From an uncultured Thermoproteales archaeon (lineage in GTDB: Archaea; Thermoproteota; Thermoprotei; Thermoproteales; Thermoproteaceae), in assembly GCA_938027595.1 (NCBI GenBank), contig CALJAK010000005.1:23438-87437 (forward strand): 64,000 nt of DNA, read 5' to 3'. Of this stretch, positions 25,107-33,362 are shown in pieces. Position 1 is the first letter of the stretch, and each line of letters opens with the position of its first letter. The notes under the pieces were generated by a model. That model searched no databases, had not been told where the DNA came from, and was given only the letters and a program-made list of their open reading frames with translations. Position numbers and translations under genes: made by a program.

Positions 25107-25676
25107 TTAATATTCTTGTCGGCAGGTAGTTGCGTAGAACAACTTTTCAGAAATCCAATTAGCTTGTGACCCCACGTAGTCTACTTTTTTCCTCAACTCG
25201 AAATCTCTAGGCTCCAGAGCCAAGAGGTCTAGGTAGAGTCTCTCCACCACTTCTTTAAGTCGCTTCGCTATATCTACATCTCTCCGCAGGAGACCCTCGG
25301 TGGCCGCCCTCCCCAACTCGCCAGCCACGTCCGCCAAACCCATGAGATACACATACACGTCGACTCCCAACTCCTCTCTACTTGGTATTTTTCCATCTCT
25401 CAATAGATGTAAGAGAGCCGCGGCTTCCACGTACTCTTGTAGCCCCACCACTGCGTTGTTGTAAAACATCGGCCACTCACTTATCAACTTCTTGAGTTCT
25501 CGAGAAGTTTGCTCTAGCCTCGCCAACGCTTCTTCGGCTGATTTGAAATCTCGCCTAATGGCTGAGTACACCACTGCTTTTGAAAGCCTCGCGGCTTTGA
25601 TTGACGTCTGCACCACCTCGTCTCTGATATTTTCATACCTCCTAAGTTCTTCGTATAACTTCTTCACGTCAAACAC
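25107..25676 (-). CDS. Translin-family protein
   Basis: 189 residues, all helical. The segment GLQEYVEAAALLHLL and the later LGVDVYVYLMGLADVAGELGRAA match the translin superfamily pattern (QEYVEA, GxxDxxGELxR). Archaeal translins are octameric RNA/ssDNA-binding proteins, related to nuclease translin/TRAX. GTG start with TATAAATA 25 bases upstream, so it has its own promoter. Catalytic acidic residues of TRAX were not resolved. Confidence 0.8.
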   Translation of the reverse strand: MFDVKKLYEELRRYENIRDEVVQTSIKAARLSKAVVYSAIRRDFKSAEEALARLEQTSRELKKLISEWPMFYNNAVVGLQEYVEAAALLHLLRDGKIPSREELGVDVYVYLMGLADVAGELGRAATEGLLRRDVDIAKRLKEVVERLYLDLLALEPRDFELRKKVDYVGSQANWISEKLFYATTCRQEY

Positions 25677-25698
25677 GAGAGAGGTAACGTACCCATAT

Positions 25699-26550
25699 TT
25701 ATAGAAACCACGCCGCGGCTAACAGTGGAGACATCATCAAAATGGGCGCCGGCAGAGCGGGTCCATACCCCCACTTCTTTAGAAAAATTCTAAAAGTGAC
25801 TTGGAGCCCTAGATATATCGCCACGCAGCCCACCAGTACGGCCGCGAGAGACGCCAGTGGGTTTATCTGGTTGAACCTCACGGCGAGAAATGTGAGCGCC
25901 ATTGCGTACACTACAAAGTCACCCACTCCAAGCGCCGAAGTTTTCAACCTAACTACAAAACCGAAGAGCGGCGTGTCTGGCCTACCGCTGTTCACATCGC
26001 TAGGCGCTACCTCTCTCGACTTCTGGATTAATTTACCCAAGAGGCCACGTTTCACCATAACGTAGTCATACGCCGGTAGTATAGCCAACATTGCCAATAC
26101 GGTAGCGCTCGGCAGCACCCACGCAAGCATGGCCCCAGCCAGAGCTCCTAGAAACCCCAGAATTAGATCTCCCCTCCTCTTGTAGATGAGGTACACTACC
26201 GAGACGCCCAACGGTAGCGAGAGCCAGATCAACAACGCCGCCAGACTTTCGCTAATTATCCCACTTTGGTAATACATCACTGTATAGAATTGAACCACGC
26301 CGCTGGAGAGGATAAACCAGACGAAATAGAGAAACGCCTTGAACACTCTCTTCTTGGCGAAAACGATATATATGAAAGCTGTAGCTGTCACGAGCAATAG
26401 AAAGAATATGGTTATGTTGTATGCTGTAGCTTCCACATCCTCCCCAGGGTTGTAGGGAGTGGCTACGAGGGGTTCCACATCTCTCCCCAGATATTTGGGG
26501 AGTAAAGATATCAACACAGCAATGGAGACAGTGACCAACGCCGAAATCAC
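25699..26550 (-). CDS. Presenilin/signal-peptide-peptidase-like intramembrane aspartyl protease
   Basis: 283 residues, about nine transmembrane helices. The two catalytic Asp motifs are visible in order: PAYDYVMV (YD, helix 6) and LGVGDFVVYA (GxGD, helix 7), followed by a PALP-like ALPAPI near the C-terminus. This is the full A22 protease signature. Bacterial and archaeal homologues (PSH) cleave membrane peptides. GTG start with a TATA box about 22 bases upstream, shared with a divergent C/D RNA. Confidence 0.88.
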   Translation of the reverse strand: MISALVTVSIAVLISLLPKYLGRDVEPLVATPYNPGEDVEATAYNITIFFLLLVTATAFIYIVFAKKRVFKAFLYFVWFILSSGVVQFYTVMYYQSGIISESLAALLIWLSLPLGVSVVYLIYKRRGDLILGFLGALAGAMLAWVLPSATVLAMLAILPAYDYVMVKRGLLGKLIQKSREVAPSDVNSGRPDTPLFGFVVRLKTSALGVGDFVVYAMALTFLAVRFNQINPLASLAAVLVGCVAIYLGLQVTFRIFLKKWGYGPALPAPILMMSPLLAAAWFL

Positions 26551-26568
26551 TTCACTATCTGAGTTTAC

Positions 26569-26577
26569 TATAAAAAG
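26569..26577. promoter_or_regulatory. Bidirectional promoter between presenilin-like gene and C/D RNA
   Basis: TATAAAAAG on the plus strand lies about 24 bases before box C of the guide RNA; its complement lies about 22 bases before the GTG of the presenilin-like gene. Confidence 0.5.
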
Positions 26578-26590
26578 TTAAATTGTCGAA

Positions 26591-26647
26591 GAGTTGTGAT
26601 GAGGAACTCGGGTCTGACGATGAGGTGGACATAGGCCGCTGAGTTAT
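26591..26647 (+). ncRNA. C/D box guide RNA
   Basis: Canonical order on the plus strand: box C GTGATGA (26596-26602), 11-base guide GGAACTCGGGT, box D' CTGA (26614-26617), box C' CGATGA (26618-26623), 15-base guide, box D CTGA (26639-26642). Spacing and box sequences match archaeal 2'-O-methylation guides. TATA box upstream. The 3' end touches the stop region of the reductase gene on the other strand. Targets were not determined. Confidence 0.85.
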
Positions 26648-27594
26648 TTAATTAAGTTAACTAACACTTTCACGCCGACTCGGGGTCTTTTCGCAAGCGT
26701 GGCGAACAACACTCTGGCGGAGAGATTTTCTTCTACGTACTCCCGCAAGACGCCGTCGTCAGCCAGCTCCATCAGAGCCCCGCTCCCCCCCAGTCTCCGA
26801 GCTATGGAGAGGAGTCTCTTTTGGAACTCTATCTGTCTAACCATGGGAGTTACTCTACGTCTGTAAGTGTCCAACGGTTTTTTTGTACGTAAAGCCTCCG
26901 CCAGCGCCATCGCCGAAATTATGCCCGGCCGGATCCCCTCGCCAGTGAGTGGATACAGAAACCCAGCCGCCTCCCCAATCCTAAACCCGCCGTCGTGTAG
27001 AACTATCTTGGGGAACACAGTCAGCGGGGCCCCCCTCACGTCTAGAACAACACCCCCACCGAGCCACCGCTTGACGAACTCCATTAAGTGGGGAATTGGG
27101 TTACCCACGTCGAGAAAACCACCCCCAACGTTGTACACATCGCCATGTGGAAACACCCAGTAGAACCCCACTTCGGTTTCTGGAAATATGAAGTGAGCCG
27201 TCTCCTCGCCTGCCTTCACTCCAGCTACGTAAGCTCTAGCCACAGTGATTTTCTCCCCCTTGCTTTGATAAGGACCGCCGGCTTTCACTAAAACGTCGTG
27301 TTCCCCCGCCTCGCCTCCCGGCGGACGTAGAGACTCAACCCACTTCTGCTTGTCTACAATGTACCAACGGGGTTTTGTGTACGCCACCTCACCCACCTCT
27401 CGCCTCCAGTGGTAGAATTTGTATAACTTCACTCTATCCACCACGTACCTCATGTCTACCAAAGGCGTCTCCACTGGGACGGCTTCTCCACACGCCTTGA
27501 AATAACGCTGGGAGAGCTCCACACCGTAGGCTTTGCCGTAGAGTTTCAAAAAAGCCGAGCCGGAGGGGCCCAGACCCACCGTTTTGACAAACAC
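26644..27594 (-). CDS. Geranylgeranyl reductase-family flavoprotein
   Basis: 316 residues. The family's C-terminal FAD segment is GEAAGFLYPLTGEGIRPG (around residue 217) and the N-terminal dinucleotide loop is GLGPSGSAFLK, a variant of GxGxxG. Homologues saturate the isoprenoid chains of archaeal membrane lipids. GTG start two bases after the CBS gene stop, hence one operon. Short for the family, lacking parts of the N-terminal domain, so another flavoenzyme role is possible. Confidence 0.75.
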   Translation of the reverse strand: MFVKTVGLGPSGSAFLKLYGKAYGVELSQRYFKACGEAVPVETPLVDMRYVVDRVKLYKFYHWRREVGEVAYTKPRWYIVDKQKWVESLRPPGGEAGEHDVLVKAGGPYQSKGEKITVARAYVAGVKAGEETAHFIFPETEVGFYWVFPHGDVYNVGGGFLDVGNPIPHLMEFVKRWLGGGVVLDVRGAPLTVFPKIVLHDGGFRIGEAAGFLYPLTGEGIRPGIISAMALAEALRTKKPLDTYRRRVTPMVRQIEFQKRLLSIARRLGGSGALMELADDGVLREYVEENLSARVLFATLAKRPRVGVKVLVNLIK

Positions 27595-27596
27595 AG

Positions 27597-28022
27597 CTAT
27601 GCAGACATGCCGCGTTCAAAAGTCCAGTCGTAGTACTGAGCCAACTCGCGTAATATGGCTTCGTCTCTTATGACGTCTCTTATGGACAACACGCCGTATA
27701 ACTTCTCCCCCTTAGTCACTACAATGTGTCTAATTCCGTACTTCTTAAACACCTCGGCGGCTTTGCCCACGCTCTCTCCGTAGTCTAACGTAATTACGTT
27801 TTTAGTGGCTATCAAATCGCAGGGGGTGTCTGGGTCTACTTCACGAGCTACTGCTCTCACCACGTCCCGCTCGGAGACCACCCCCACCACTCTGTCTGCC
27901 TCATCGGGCGACACCAAAACCACCAACCCCACTCTCTTCTCGTGCATGAGTCTAGCCACTTCTCTAATTGGAGTGTGGGGGTAGGCGGTGACGACTTTTG
28001 ATTTTACAAAATTTCCAATCAT
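27597..28022 (-). CDS. CBS-domain pair protein
   Basis: 141 residues made of two CBS motifs (about 8-63 and 75-128), e.g. GVVSERDVVRAVARE and [14 protein letters not shown] stand-alone CBS pair binds adenine nucleotides and acts as an energy sensor. Upstream of a geranylgeranyl reductase-type gene with two bases between. One of four such proteins in the window. Confidence 0.92.
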   Translation of the reverse strand: MIGNFVKSKVVTAYPHTPIREVARLMHEKRVGLVVLVSPDEADRVVGVVSERDVVRAVAREVDPDTPCDLIATKNVITLDYGESVGKAAEVFKKYGIRHIVVTKGEKLYGVLSIRDVIRDEAILRELAQYYDWTFERGMSA

Positions 28023-28064
28023 GCAATAATTTGAAACTATATATATATCTCTCGGGGGGTGTAC

Positions 28065-28445
28065 ATGGAGAGACTTCTGGGAGACGAGCTACACCACTTA
28101 GTGACTTTGATACGATTGCGGTCTGTGATGGATTCGGAATACCTAAGGGAGTTCATAGACAACATCGCTAGAGAGACTTACACGAGGATTAAGCTACTCG
28201 ACGTGTTGTCCACTCCAGAAATTTCCATAACTAAAGCAGAAAGAAGACCGCTAGAGGAGGTAGTGAAGTCGCTAGAAGACATGTGCAGCCACTATGAACA
28301 ACACTTGACAGAAGTGAAGAAACTCCGGGAGAGGGCGAAAACACCCCTTGAGTTGGAGGTGGCTCTAGCTATAGAGAAGTCAGTGGAGCGGACACACGTG
28401 GCGTTGAGGATGTTCATCAACGCGCTTACAGAGTCACGGAGGTAG
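28065..28445 (+). CDS. Helical hypothetical protein
   Basis: 126 residues, almost all helix, with paired charged heptads; no Cys-rich or catalytic motif. Looks like a helical bundle of the ferritin-like or dimerising type, but no family is claimed. Start ATG 28065, preceded by a G6 purine run (28054-28059) acting as a plausible ribosome binding site, and by TATATATAT about 22 bases upstream. GTG 28059 is in frame but too close to the TATA box. Confidence 0.65.
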   Translation: MERLLGDELHHLVTLIRLRSVMDSEYLREFIDNIARETYTRIKLLDVLSTPEISITKAERRPLEEVVKSLEDMCSHYEQHLTEVKKLRERAKTPLELEVALAIEKSVERTHVALRMFINALTESRR

Positions 28446-28610
28446 ACGCATCACTACCCTCCTTACAACTCTACCGTCTGGCAATTTGAATTGAGCCACC
28501 ACCACGCCGGGTTTGTCCGGCGGTTGGAGAATCCATGCTTTCGTCGGTTTTAACAAATATTTCTTTCCCTCTACTACAATTTCGTACTCTCTATTCAACA
28601 CCTCCTCCAT
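28434..28610 (-). CDS. Small hypothetical protein
   Basis: 58 residues, beta-rich, with [17 protein letters not shown] and a basic tail [10 protein letters not shown]. Start ATG 28610 chosen over 28619 because TATAAAAAG is centred 25 bases upstream. It overlaps the convergent helical protein by 12 bases and shares a promoter region with aIF5B. Function unknown. Confidence 0.6.
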   Translation of the reverse strand: MEEVLNREYEIVVEGKKYLLKPTKAWILQPPDKPGVVVAQFKLPDGRVVRRVVMRLPP

Positions 28611-28623
28611 ATATTCCATAGAT

Positions 28624-28639
28624 TATTAAACTTTTTATA
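28624..28639. promoter_or_regulatory. Divergent promoter of aIF5B and small protein
   Basis: Minus-strand TATAAAAAG (28639-28631) 25 bases before ATG 28610; plus-strand TTTTATA (28633-28639) about 23 bases before aIF5B ATG 28659. Confidence 0.5.
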
Positions 28640-28658
28640 GAGAGGCCCCCAGTTGTAC

Positions 28659-30422
28659 ATGGATATACGCTCGCCATTCGTCGTGGTGGTGGGTCACGTA
28701 GATGTGGGGAAGACTCTACTCTTGGACAAAATTAGGGGGACTTCAGTGGCGTATAGAGAGCCCGGCATGATTACGCAACACATAGGCATGTCGCAAGTCC
28801 CCTGGGGGGCGGTGGAGAAGTTCGCAGCTCCACTAGTGGAGAGGTTGAAGTTGAGGGGCAAAATCTGGGTCCCCGGTTTTCTCTTCATAGACACTCCGGG
28901 CCACGCAGCGTTTTCCAACCTCCGCAAGAGGGGTGGTTCAGTCGCCGACTTGGCAGTGTTGGTAGTTGACGTGACATCCGGTCTAGAGGACCAGGGGGTC
29001 GAGTCGCTTAGGTTGATCCAAAGCCGCGGAGTGCCCTTCGTCATAGCTGCCAACAAACTAGACCGGATATACGGCTGGAAGTCCGTAGAGAATAGACCAT
29101 TTCTCATGGCTGTGGAAGAGCAAGAGTGGCACGCAGTGGCTACGCTAGAGGAACAACTAGGGAAGTTGAGTGACCAACTATTGCGATTCGGCATAGAGGC
29201 CGACAGATACGACCGAGTGCGAGACTTCGCGAAGCAAGTGCCGATCGTTCCCACAAGCGCCGTCACTGGCGAAGGCGTGGCGGATTTGTTGTTAGTACTG
29301 GCGGGCGTGAGCCAGAGGTTCATCCCGAGAGAGAGACTACAAGTGAAGCCGGGGCCAGCCAAGGGCGTGGTGATGGAAGTGAAAGAGGAAAAAGGCTTGG
29401 GTGTTGTGGCTGATGTGATTCTCTACGACGGCGTGTTGAGAAAGAGTGATACAATTGTTACCGCTGGCGTAGACGGACCGCGGGAGGCGCGAGTCAGAAT
29501 GTTGATTATGCCAAAGCCGCTGGAGGAGATGAGAGATCCCGAGGACAAATATATGGCTATGGACGAAGTGAAAGCCGCGGTGGGGGCTCGCGTAGTGGCT
29601 GACGGGCTGGAGGGAGTGGTGTCCGGCGCTCCGTTGATTGCTGTGTGGGACGTCAGAGAGCTGCCGAATGTAGTCAAGAACGTCAGTGAAGAGTTATCCG
29701 AAATTAAGATTGAATCAGACCGAGAGGGGGTAATCGTGAGAGCGGACACCTTCGGGACGTTGGAGAGCATTGTGTTGTTTCTGAGGGGACAGAAAGTGCC
29801 AGTGCGGAAGGCAGACGTGGGGCCGCCTACGCATAAAGACATTGTGGAAGCTACATTGAGCCGCAGGAAAGACCCAACTTACGGCGTGGTGTTGGCCTTC
29901 AACGTGAAGATACCGCCGGAAGTAGAGAAGGAAGCCATGTCCTCCCAGATAAAGATCATCAAGGGGGAAATTCTCTACCGCATTTTCGACGAATATACAA
30001 AATGGTCGCAGGAGGTGAAGACGAAAACTATCGAGCAGATATTGTCACAATTGACGAGACCTGGAAAGATTCAGATACTGCCGGGTTTCGTCTTTAGGCG
30101 GAGTGACCCAGTTGTGGTGGGGGTGAGAGTATTGGCCGGCACGATAAAGCCGGGGGTGATGTTAGTGAAAGACGGCAGAGAGGTGGGTAGAGTTATGCAG
30201 ATACAGAAACACGGCAAGGCGATAGCTGAGGCCTCTGTGGGAGATGAAGTGGCGGTTTCTATACAAGGCGACGTAATGGTGGGTCGCCAAGTCAAGGAGG
30301 GGGACGTGTTGTACGTCTACGTGCCGGAGGAGCAGGCTAGACAGTGGATATTTCACTACAAACAATTTCTCAGAGAAGACGAGATCAAGGCGCTTGAGGA
30401 GTACTTAAAGCGCAGGCGTTAG
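28659..30422 (+). CDS. infB: Translation initiation factor aIF5B (IF-2 family)
   Basis: About 587 residues. GTPase motifs: G1 [11 protein letters not shown]3 DTPGHAAF, G4 NKLD, then beta-barrel domain II and the C-terminal domains III and IV of eukaryote-type eIF5B. It promotes ribosomal subunit joining. Starts at ATG 28659 (TTG 28653 is in frame) by TATA spacing. No N-terminal extension, as in archaea. Normal length. Confidence 0.96.
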   Translation: MDIRSPFVVVVGHVDVGKTLLLDKIRGTSVAYREPGMITQHIGMSQVPWGAVEKFAAPLVERLKLRGKIWVPGFLFIDTPGHAAFSNLRKRGGSVADLAVLVVDVTSGLEDQGVESLRLIQSRGVPFVIAANKLDRIYGWKSVENRPFLMAVEEQEWHAVATLEEQLGKLSDQLLRFGIEADRYDRVRDFAKQVPIVPTSAVTGEGVADLLLVLAGVSQRFIPRERLQVKPGPAKGVVMEVKEEKGLGVVADVILYDGVLRKSDTIVTAGVDGPREARVRMLIMPKPLEEMRDPEDKYMAMDEVKAAVGARVVADGLEGVVSGAPLIAVWDVRELPNVVKNVSEELSEIKIESDREGVIVRADTFGTLESIVLFLRGQKVPVRKADVGPPTHKDIVEATLSRRKDPTYGVVLAFNVKIPPEVEKEAMSSQIKIIKGEILYRIFDEYTKWSQEVKTKTIEQILSQLTRPGKIQILPGFVFRRSDPVVVGVRVLAGTIKPGVMLVKDGREVGRVMQIQKHGKAIAEASVGDEVAVSIQGDVMVGRQVKEGDVLYVYVPEEQARQWIFHYKQFLREDEIKALEEYLKRRR

Positions 30423-30423
30423 G

Positions 30424-30508
30424 TGCGGGGGGTGGGATTTGAACCCACGCAGGCCTACGCCACAGGGTCTTGAGCCCTGCCCCTTTGGCCTAGCTCGGGC
30501 ACCCCCGC
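30424..30508 (-). tRNA. tRNA-Leu (anticodon CAA)
   Basis: Minus strand. Acceptor GCGGGGG (30508-30502) pairs with the 3' strand ending at 30424 with discriminator A. Anticodon stem CAGGG/CCCTG holds loop CTCAAGA (anticodon CAA). The long class II variable arm (TGGCGTAGGCCTGC region) and T arm GTGGG-TTCAAAT-CCCAC are present. 85 bases, no intron, no CCA. It starts two bases after the aIF5B stop on the opposite strand. Confidence 0.95.
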
Positions 30509-30578
30509 TGGTATGTTAACTCTCTACAAATTTAAATTTTCCCCCCAAATGTTTAAATATGTTGATGAGTTTTAGTTC

Positions 30579-30821
30579 ATGGTTGAGGCGTTTATATTCA
30601 TAAATACAGAAATTGGCGCCGAGGATGAAGTGATGGAGACTCTATCGAAAATTCCCGAGGTAAAAGAAGTCATGATAGTGTACGGACCTTACGACGTTGT
30701 TGCAAAGATCCAGTCAGACACAGCTGAAAATTTGAGAAGACTAGTGAGCGAGAAGATTCGCAAAATGGCGAAGATAAAGAGCACCACTACGTTGATTATA
30801 GCCAAGTCTGTAGTTAAATAA
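30579..30821 (+). CDS. Stand-alone Lrp/AsnC ligand-binding (RAM) domain protein
   Basis: 80 residues matching only the C-terminal domain of Lrp/AsnC regulators: EAFIFINTEIG, KIPEVKEVMIVYGPYDVVAKI, and the closing KSTTTLIIAK. No helix-turn-helix. Such single domains bind amino acids and may modulate full-length Lrp proteins. Leaderless with TTTAAATA 25 bases upstream. Tail-to-tail with rps6e with no gap. Confidence 0.88.
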   Translation: MVEAFIFINTEIGAEDEVMETLSKIPEVKEVMIVYGPYDVVAKIQSDTAENLRRLVSEKIRKMAKIKSTTTLIIAKSVVK

Positions 30822-31247
30822 TTACCCCTCGCTTGTTTTTCCCTCCTTGGCCCCAAGCGGTATAGCTGGCGGTCCAGAGTAGTTATCTGGATATTTAACT
30901 ACGGCATTTATCTGCACAATTGAGTCAGAAATAGTGTTGCCTCTTATCAACTTCCGCTTTTTCATCCCTCTCTTGCGAGGCCAATAACCCGGGGGACCTT
31001 CTGCAAGTATGTGTCGCTTTACTGGGCCCGACACGCCGGGGTGCATGGGTGCCCCCTCTACGCCGCTCCCCCCAGTAATTTTGATTTTTGCCCCCTTCGG
31101 GAGTTCGATGAAATCTCTCAAAACGAGGCCGTCAATCTCATCGCCGATTTTGAGTCCCACAAATCTCTGGGCATGTGGATCTTTTACCTCCAGCTGTCTC
31201 GCCTTTCCCGACATTGGGTCTGAGAGTACTAACTTGAAAGTGGGCAT
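30822..31247 (-). CDS. rps6e: 30S ribosomal protein S6e
   Basis: 141 residues from MPTFKLVLSDPMSGKARQ, with GSGVEGAPMHPGVSG and the basic PRKRGMKKRKLIRGN region typical of S6e. The start is set at ATG 31247; the in-frame extension to 31277 overlaps a TTTTTAAAC box 23 bases upstream. Archaeal-type length. Divergent from an uncharacterised gene. Confidence 0.95.
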   Translation of the reverse strand: MPTFKLVLSDPMSGKARQLEVKDPHAQRFVGLKIGDEIDGLVLRDFIELPKGAKIKITGGSGVEGAPMHPGVSGPVKRHILAEGPPGYWPRKRGMKKRKLIRGNTISDSIVQINAVVKYPDNYSGPPAIPLGAKEGKTSEG

Positions 31248-31264
31248 GGCGCCTATGTGGAGTT

Positions 31265-31275
31265 TGTTTAAAAAC
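31265..31275. promoter_or_regulatory. Divergent promoter of rps6e and uncharacterised gene
   Basis: TTTAAAAAC (plus) and GTTTTTAAA (minus) share one element centred near 31270, 23 bases before the S6e ATG and 21 bases before GTG 31291. Confidence 0.5.
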
Positions 31276-31290
31276 ATTTCTATTTACACA

Positions 31291-31911
31291 GTGGAGTTCG
31301 TAATCCCACTATGTGACTGGGGGGAATTTCAAGAAGCCACTATAGTCGTCAAGAGAGATGGGATTTACGTCATGGGTCGCGCAGGTGACGAGTTTAGAGA
31401 AATGTCGATAGACGTGGAGGGGGTGTATCCCGCGCTAGCGCCCTACGTGAAGTTATATGACGCCCTAGCCTCTAGCATAGCTAAAGTTCTAGATTTGACG
31501 TATGAAAGCTCGGGGGATATCTACACATGGCTAAGGCGCCACGTGGAGTTCATCGACGCGGCGAGTGCCAAGTTCGGGAAGTTAATAGACAAAGTGGGAC
31601 TCTTCACAGTGAGGCGCCACGTGAAAACGCTTTACATTCCATACAGTGGACACACACTCACGCTCACATACGTAGCCTATCCCTACCGCGACGCTTTAGT
31701 GACGGCGGAGAACAAGGGAAGAGTCATGGCTATTGGAAGTGTAATAATAGAGTGGGGCGGCGTGAAGGTGGCCTCGGCTGGCGTTAGGACGTTAGCTGGC
31801 GCGTTGTTGCTGGCGCAAGCAGCCCCCGAACTCATGCCGCAGTTGCAACAATTCAAGAATACTCTGGAGGAGTTTGTAAATAAGTTTAGATCTATTTCAC
31901 AGTGTCAGTGA
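31291..31911 (+). CDS. Uncharacterised protein
   Basis: 206 residues starting (V)EFVIPLCDWGEFQEAT. Soluble, mixed alpha/beta, with one helical tail rich in Ala and Leu; I recognise no family. Start GTG 31291 chosen by TATA spacing; the frame remains open upstream to 31009 but that extension is antisense to S6e. Overlaps the convergent DUF6379-like gene by 20 bases. Function unknown. Confidence 0.6.
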   Translation: MEFVIPLCDWGEFQEATIVVKRDGIYVMGRAGDEFREMSIDVEGVYPALAPYVKLYDALASSIAKVLDLTYESSGDIYTWLRRHVEFIDAASAKFGKLIDKVGLFTVRRHVKTLYIPYSGHTLTLTYVAYPYRDALVTAENKGRVMAIGSVIIEWGGVKVASAGVRTLAGALLLAQAAPELMPQLQQFKNTLEEFVNKFRSISQCQ

Positions 31912-32245
31912 TGTCGAAAGACAACTCTCCCCACTCTTTTGTCTTGGCTTTGATGTCTATTTTGTGAACGCCGGGGGTCAACTGCACTCCGCCGAGAAAA
32001 ATTTCTACCTCTTCTCTCACGTTGAATTTCTGCCCAGCTGTAGCTAATTCCTTCACGTTTTTCTTCAGACCGCCGAAAGATACATAGACATTCTCAGGCG
32101 CGATTTTGTCCCCGTCGACTACAACCTCAAGCCCAACTACCGTGGCTGGGGCGAGCGAGTTACGTAGTTTAAACACAACTCCCTGCGCCGTGTTTGTCAA
32201 ACTACCCTGTACATATAATTGTCTCAATACAGACGCCGGCAGCAT
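31892..32245 (-). CDS. DUF6379/C-glycoside deglycosidase beta-like small protein
   Basis: 117 residues. The pattern QGSLTNTAQGVVFKLRNSLA, VVVDGDKIAPENV and TPGVHKIDIKAKTKEWGEL-type ending resembles the small beta-rich proteins that form the beta subunit of C-glycoside deglycosidases (DUF6379). Here there is no alpha-subunit neighbour, so no enzymatic role is claimed. ATG 32245 has a TATTAAG box about 23 bases upstream. Confidence 0.6.
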   Translation of the reverse strand: MLPASVLRQLYVQGSLTNTAQGVVFKLRNSLAPATVVGLEVVVDGDKIAPENVYVSFGGLKKNVKELATAGQKFNVREEVEIFLGGVQLTPGVHKIDIKAKTKEWGELSFDITDTVK

Positions 32246-32470
32246 GATTATAGTTCTACATGTCTTAATATACGTAACTTTGCCAGAGTGTGATACCTCT
32301 AGTTACGAAAAACTGACAATTACGTCTTCACCACACCGCCCGGCGCCGGTTAGACTCTCAAACACGCAGAAGAAAATTATATCGGTATAGAGGTAGCCAG
32401 GTGGAAAGGGAGGCGAGAGATAGACGTGTATGTTGGGTTGAATTCGTCAAAAATTTATAAACATAGAGAG

Positions 32471-32544
32471 ATATATACACCCCAACTTGGGGGTACATGA
32501 GCGGCAGGCACCTATGGCGGCCCTGCCGCGATTGGTTTAGCTAA
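32471..32544 (+). promoter_or_regulatory. Orphan promoter with palindrome and 15-codon leaderless frame
   Basis: ATATATA (32471-32477) is centred 23 bases before ATG 32497. Between them is the perfect palindrome CCCCAACTTGGGG (32480-32492). The frame from ATG 32497 encodes [15 protein letters not shown] and stops at TAA 32544, inside the antisense 3' end of the tpiA gene. It resembles a promoter-operator whose gene has been lost, or one driving a short or antisense RNA. The rest of 32246-32470 holds only the DUF6379-like gene's promoter that I can support. Confidence 0.4.
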
Positions 32545-33195
32545 CTCTAAAATCTTGCCGTAGGGGTCTCGAGATTTCGCCACGGCACTGGCGACGAGGA
32601 CTCCCCTAGTGCCCAATTTGATCGCCGCCTCCACATCGTCGCCGCTTTCAATGCCAGCTCCAGTTATGACGGCGACGTGGGGAAAATAACTCTTCACTAA
32701 CTCCACAGTCTTCACTATGGCCTCCGGCTTGTATTTAGAAACCGCGCGGCCCGTGCCTATTAACTCAGGCGGTTCCACAGCCACCGCACGCGGCGCCAAA
32801 GCCGCAGCTGCGAGAGACGTCTGGGGATCCGGCGCGCAGACCACAGTGTCTAGGTTTAGAGAGTGGGCTTTCTCCAAAAGTTTGGCTAGTTGGTTCAACG
32901 CCAGAGGCGCTTCGCTGTGGTTGAGGATGACCCCGCCGGCTCCCACTTCTTTCACAGCCTCGAGAGGTATGTGGCTCGTATAGGCGCCGAAGTTCTCTAC
33001 ACTAGCCCCCTGGGCATAGACGGGCAAGTCAACAGACTGCGCCACTTGCGCCAACTCTAAATGACTTGGAGCCACGGCTATCGCCACGCCTAGCTCTCTA
33101 GCCACACGCTCGGCGGCTTTGGCTAACTCTATCGCTCTCCTCCCGGTGGCTTCTCGATATGTCTTGAAATTTATGATTAATATGGGAAAATCCAT
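32512..33195 (-). CDS. tpiA: Triosephosphate isomerase (archaeal type)
   Basis: 227 residues, the compact archaeal form. [11 protein letters not shown] (catalytic Lys), VILNHSEAP (His), and [14 protein letters not shown] (Glu and phosphate loop) are visible, with [13 protein letters not shown] for phosphate binding. Interconverts dihydroxyacetone phosphate and glyceraldehyde 3-phosphate. Two bases after a 45-residue small gene on the same strand. Confidence 0.96.
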   Translation of the reverse strand: MDFPILIINFKTYREATGRRAIELAKAAERVARELGVAIAVAPSHLELAQVAQSVDLPVYAQGASVENFGAYTSHIPLEAVKEVGAGGVILNHSEAPLALNQLAKLLEKAHSLNLDTVVCAPDPQTSLAAAALAPRAVAVEPPELIGTGRAVSKYKPEAIVKTVELVKSYFPHVAVITGAGIESGDDVEAAIKLGTRGVLVASAVAKSRDPYGKILELAKPIAAGPP

Positions 33196-33197
33196 CT

Positions 33198-33335
33198 CTA
33201 AGCCGCCTCCTCCAGTTCGTCGATTATACTTCTCAACTCGTCGATTGCCTCCTCGACTGCGTCCCAGTCTCTATCCCCCACGGCGGTTTCTAGAGAGTCT
33301 AACACACTTCTCAATTTCTTGACGTAATTCTCCAC
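33198..33335 (-). CDS. Small acidic helical protein upstream of tpiA
   Basis: 45 residues from GTG 33335: [19 protein letters not shown] at the N-terminus, then an acidic amphipathic helix ending DELEEAA. A TAAATAT box lies about 22 bases upstream. Two bases separate it from the tpiA ATG. Heptad-like charge patterning argues for a real peptide that may dimerise; no family known to me. Confidence 0.5.
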   Translation of the reverse strand: MENYVKKLRSVLDSLETAVGDRDWDAVEEAIDELRSIIDELEEAA

Positions 33336-33362
33336 ATGGCAAAGTAAAGCTAGATATTTATC

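Noticed and set aside
30562..30600. TGATGA at 30566 as box C of another guide RNA
   Set aside because: No CTGA follows at a proper distance and the stretch is the start of the RAM-domain gene.
31009..31290. Long N-terminal extension of the gene at 31291
   Set aside because: The extension is the antisense of rps6e and crosses the shared promoter.
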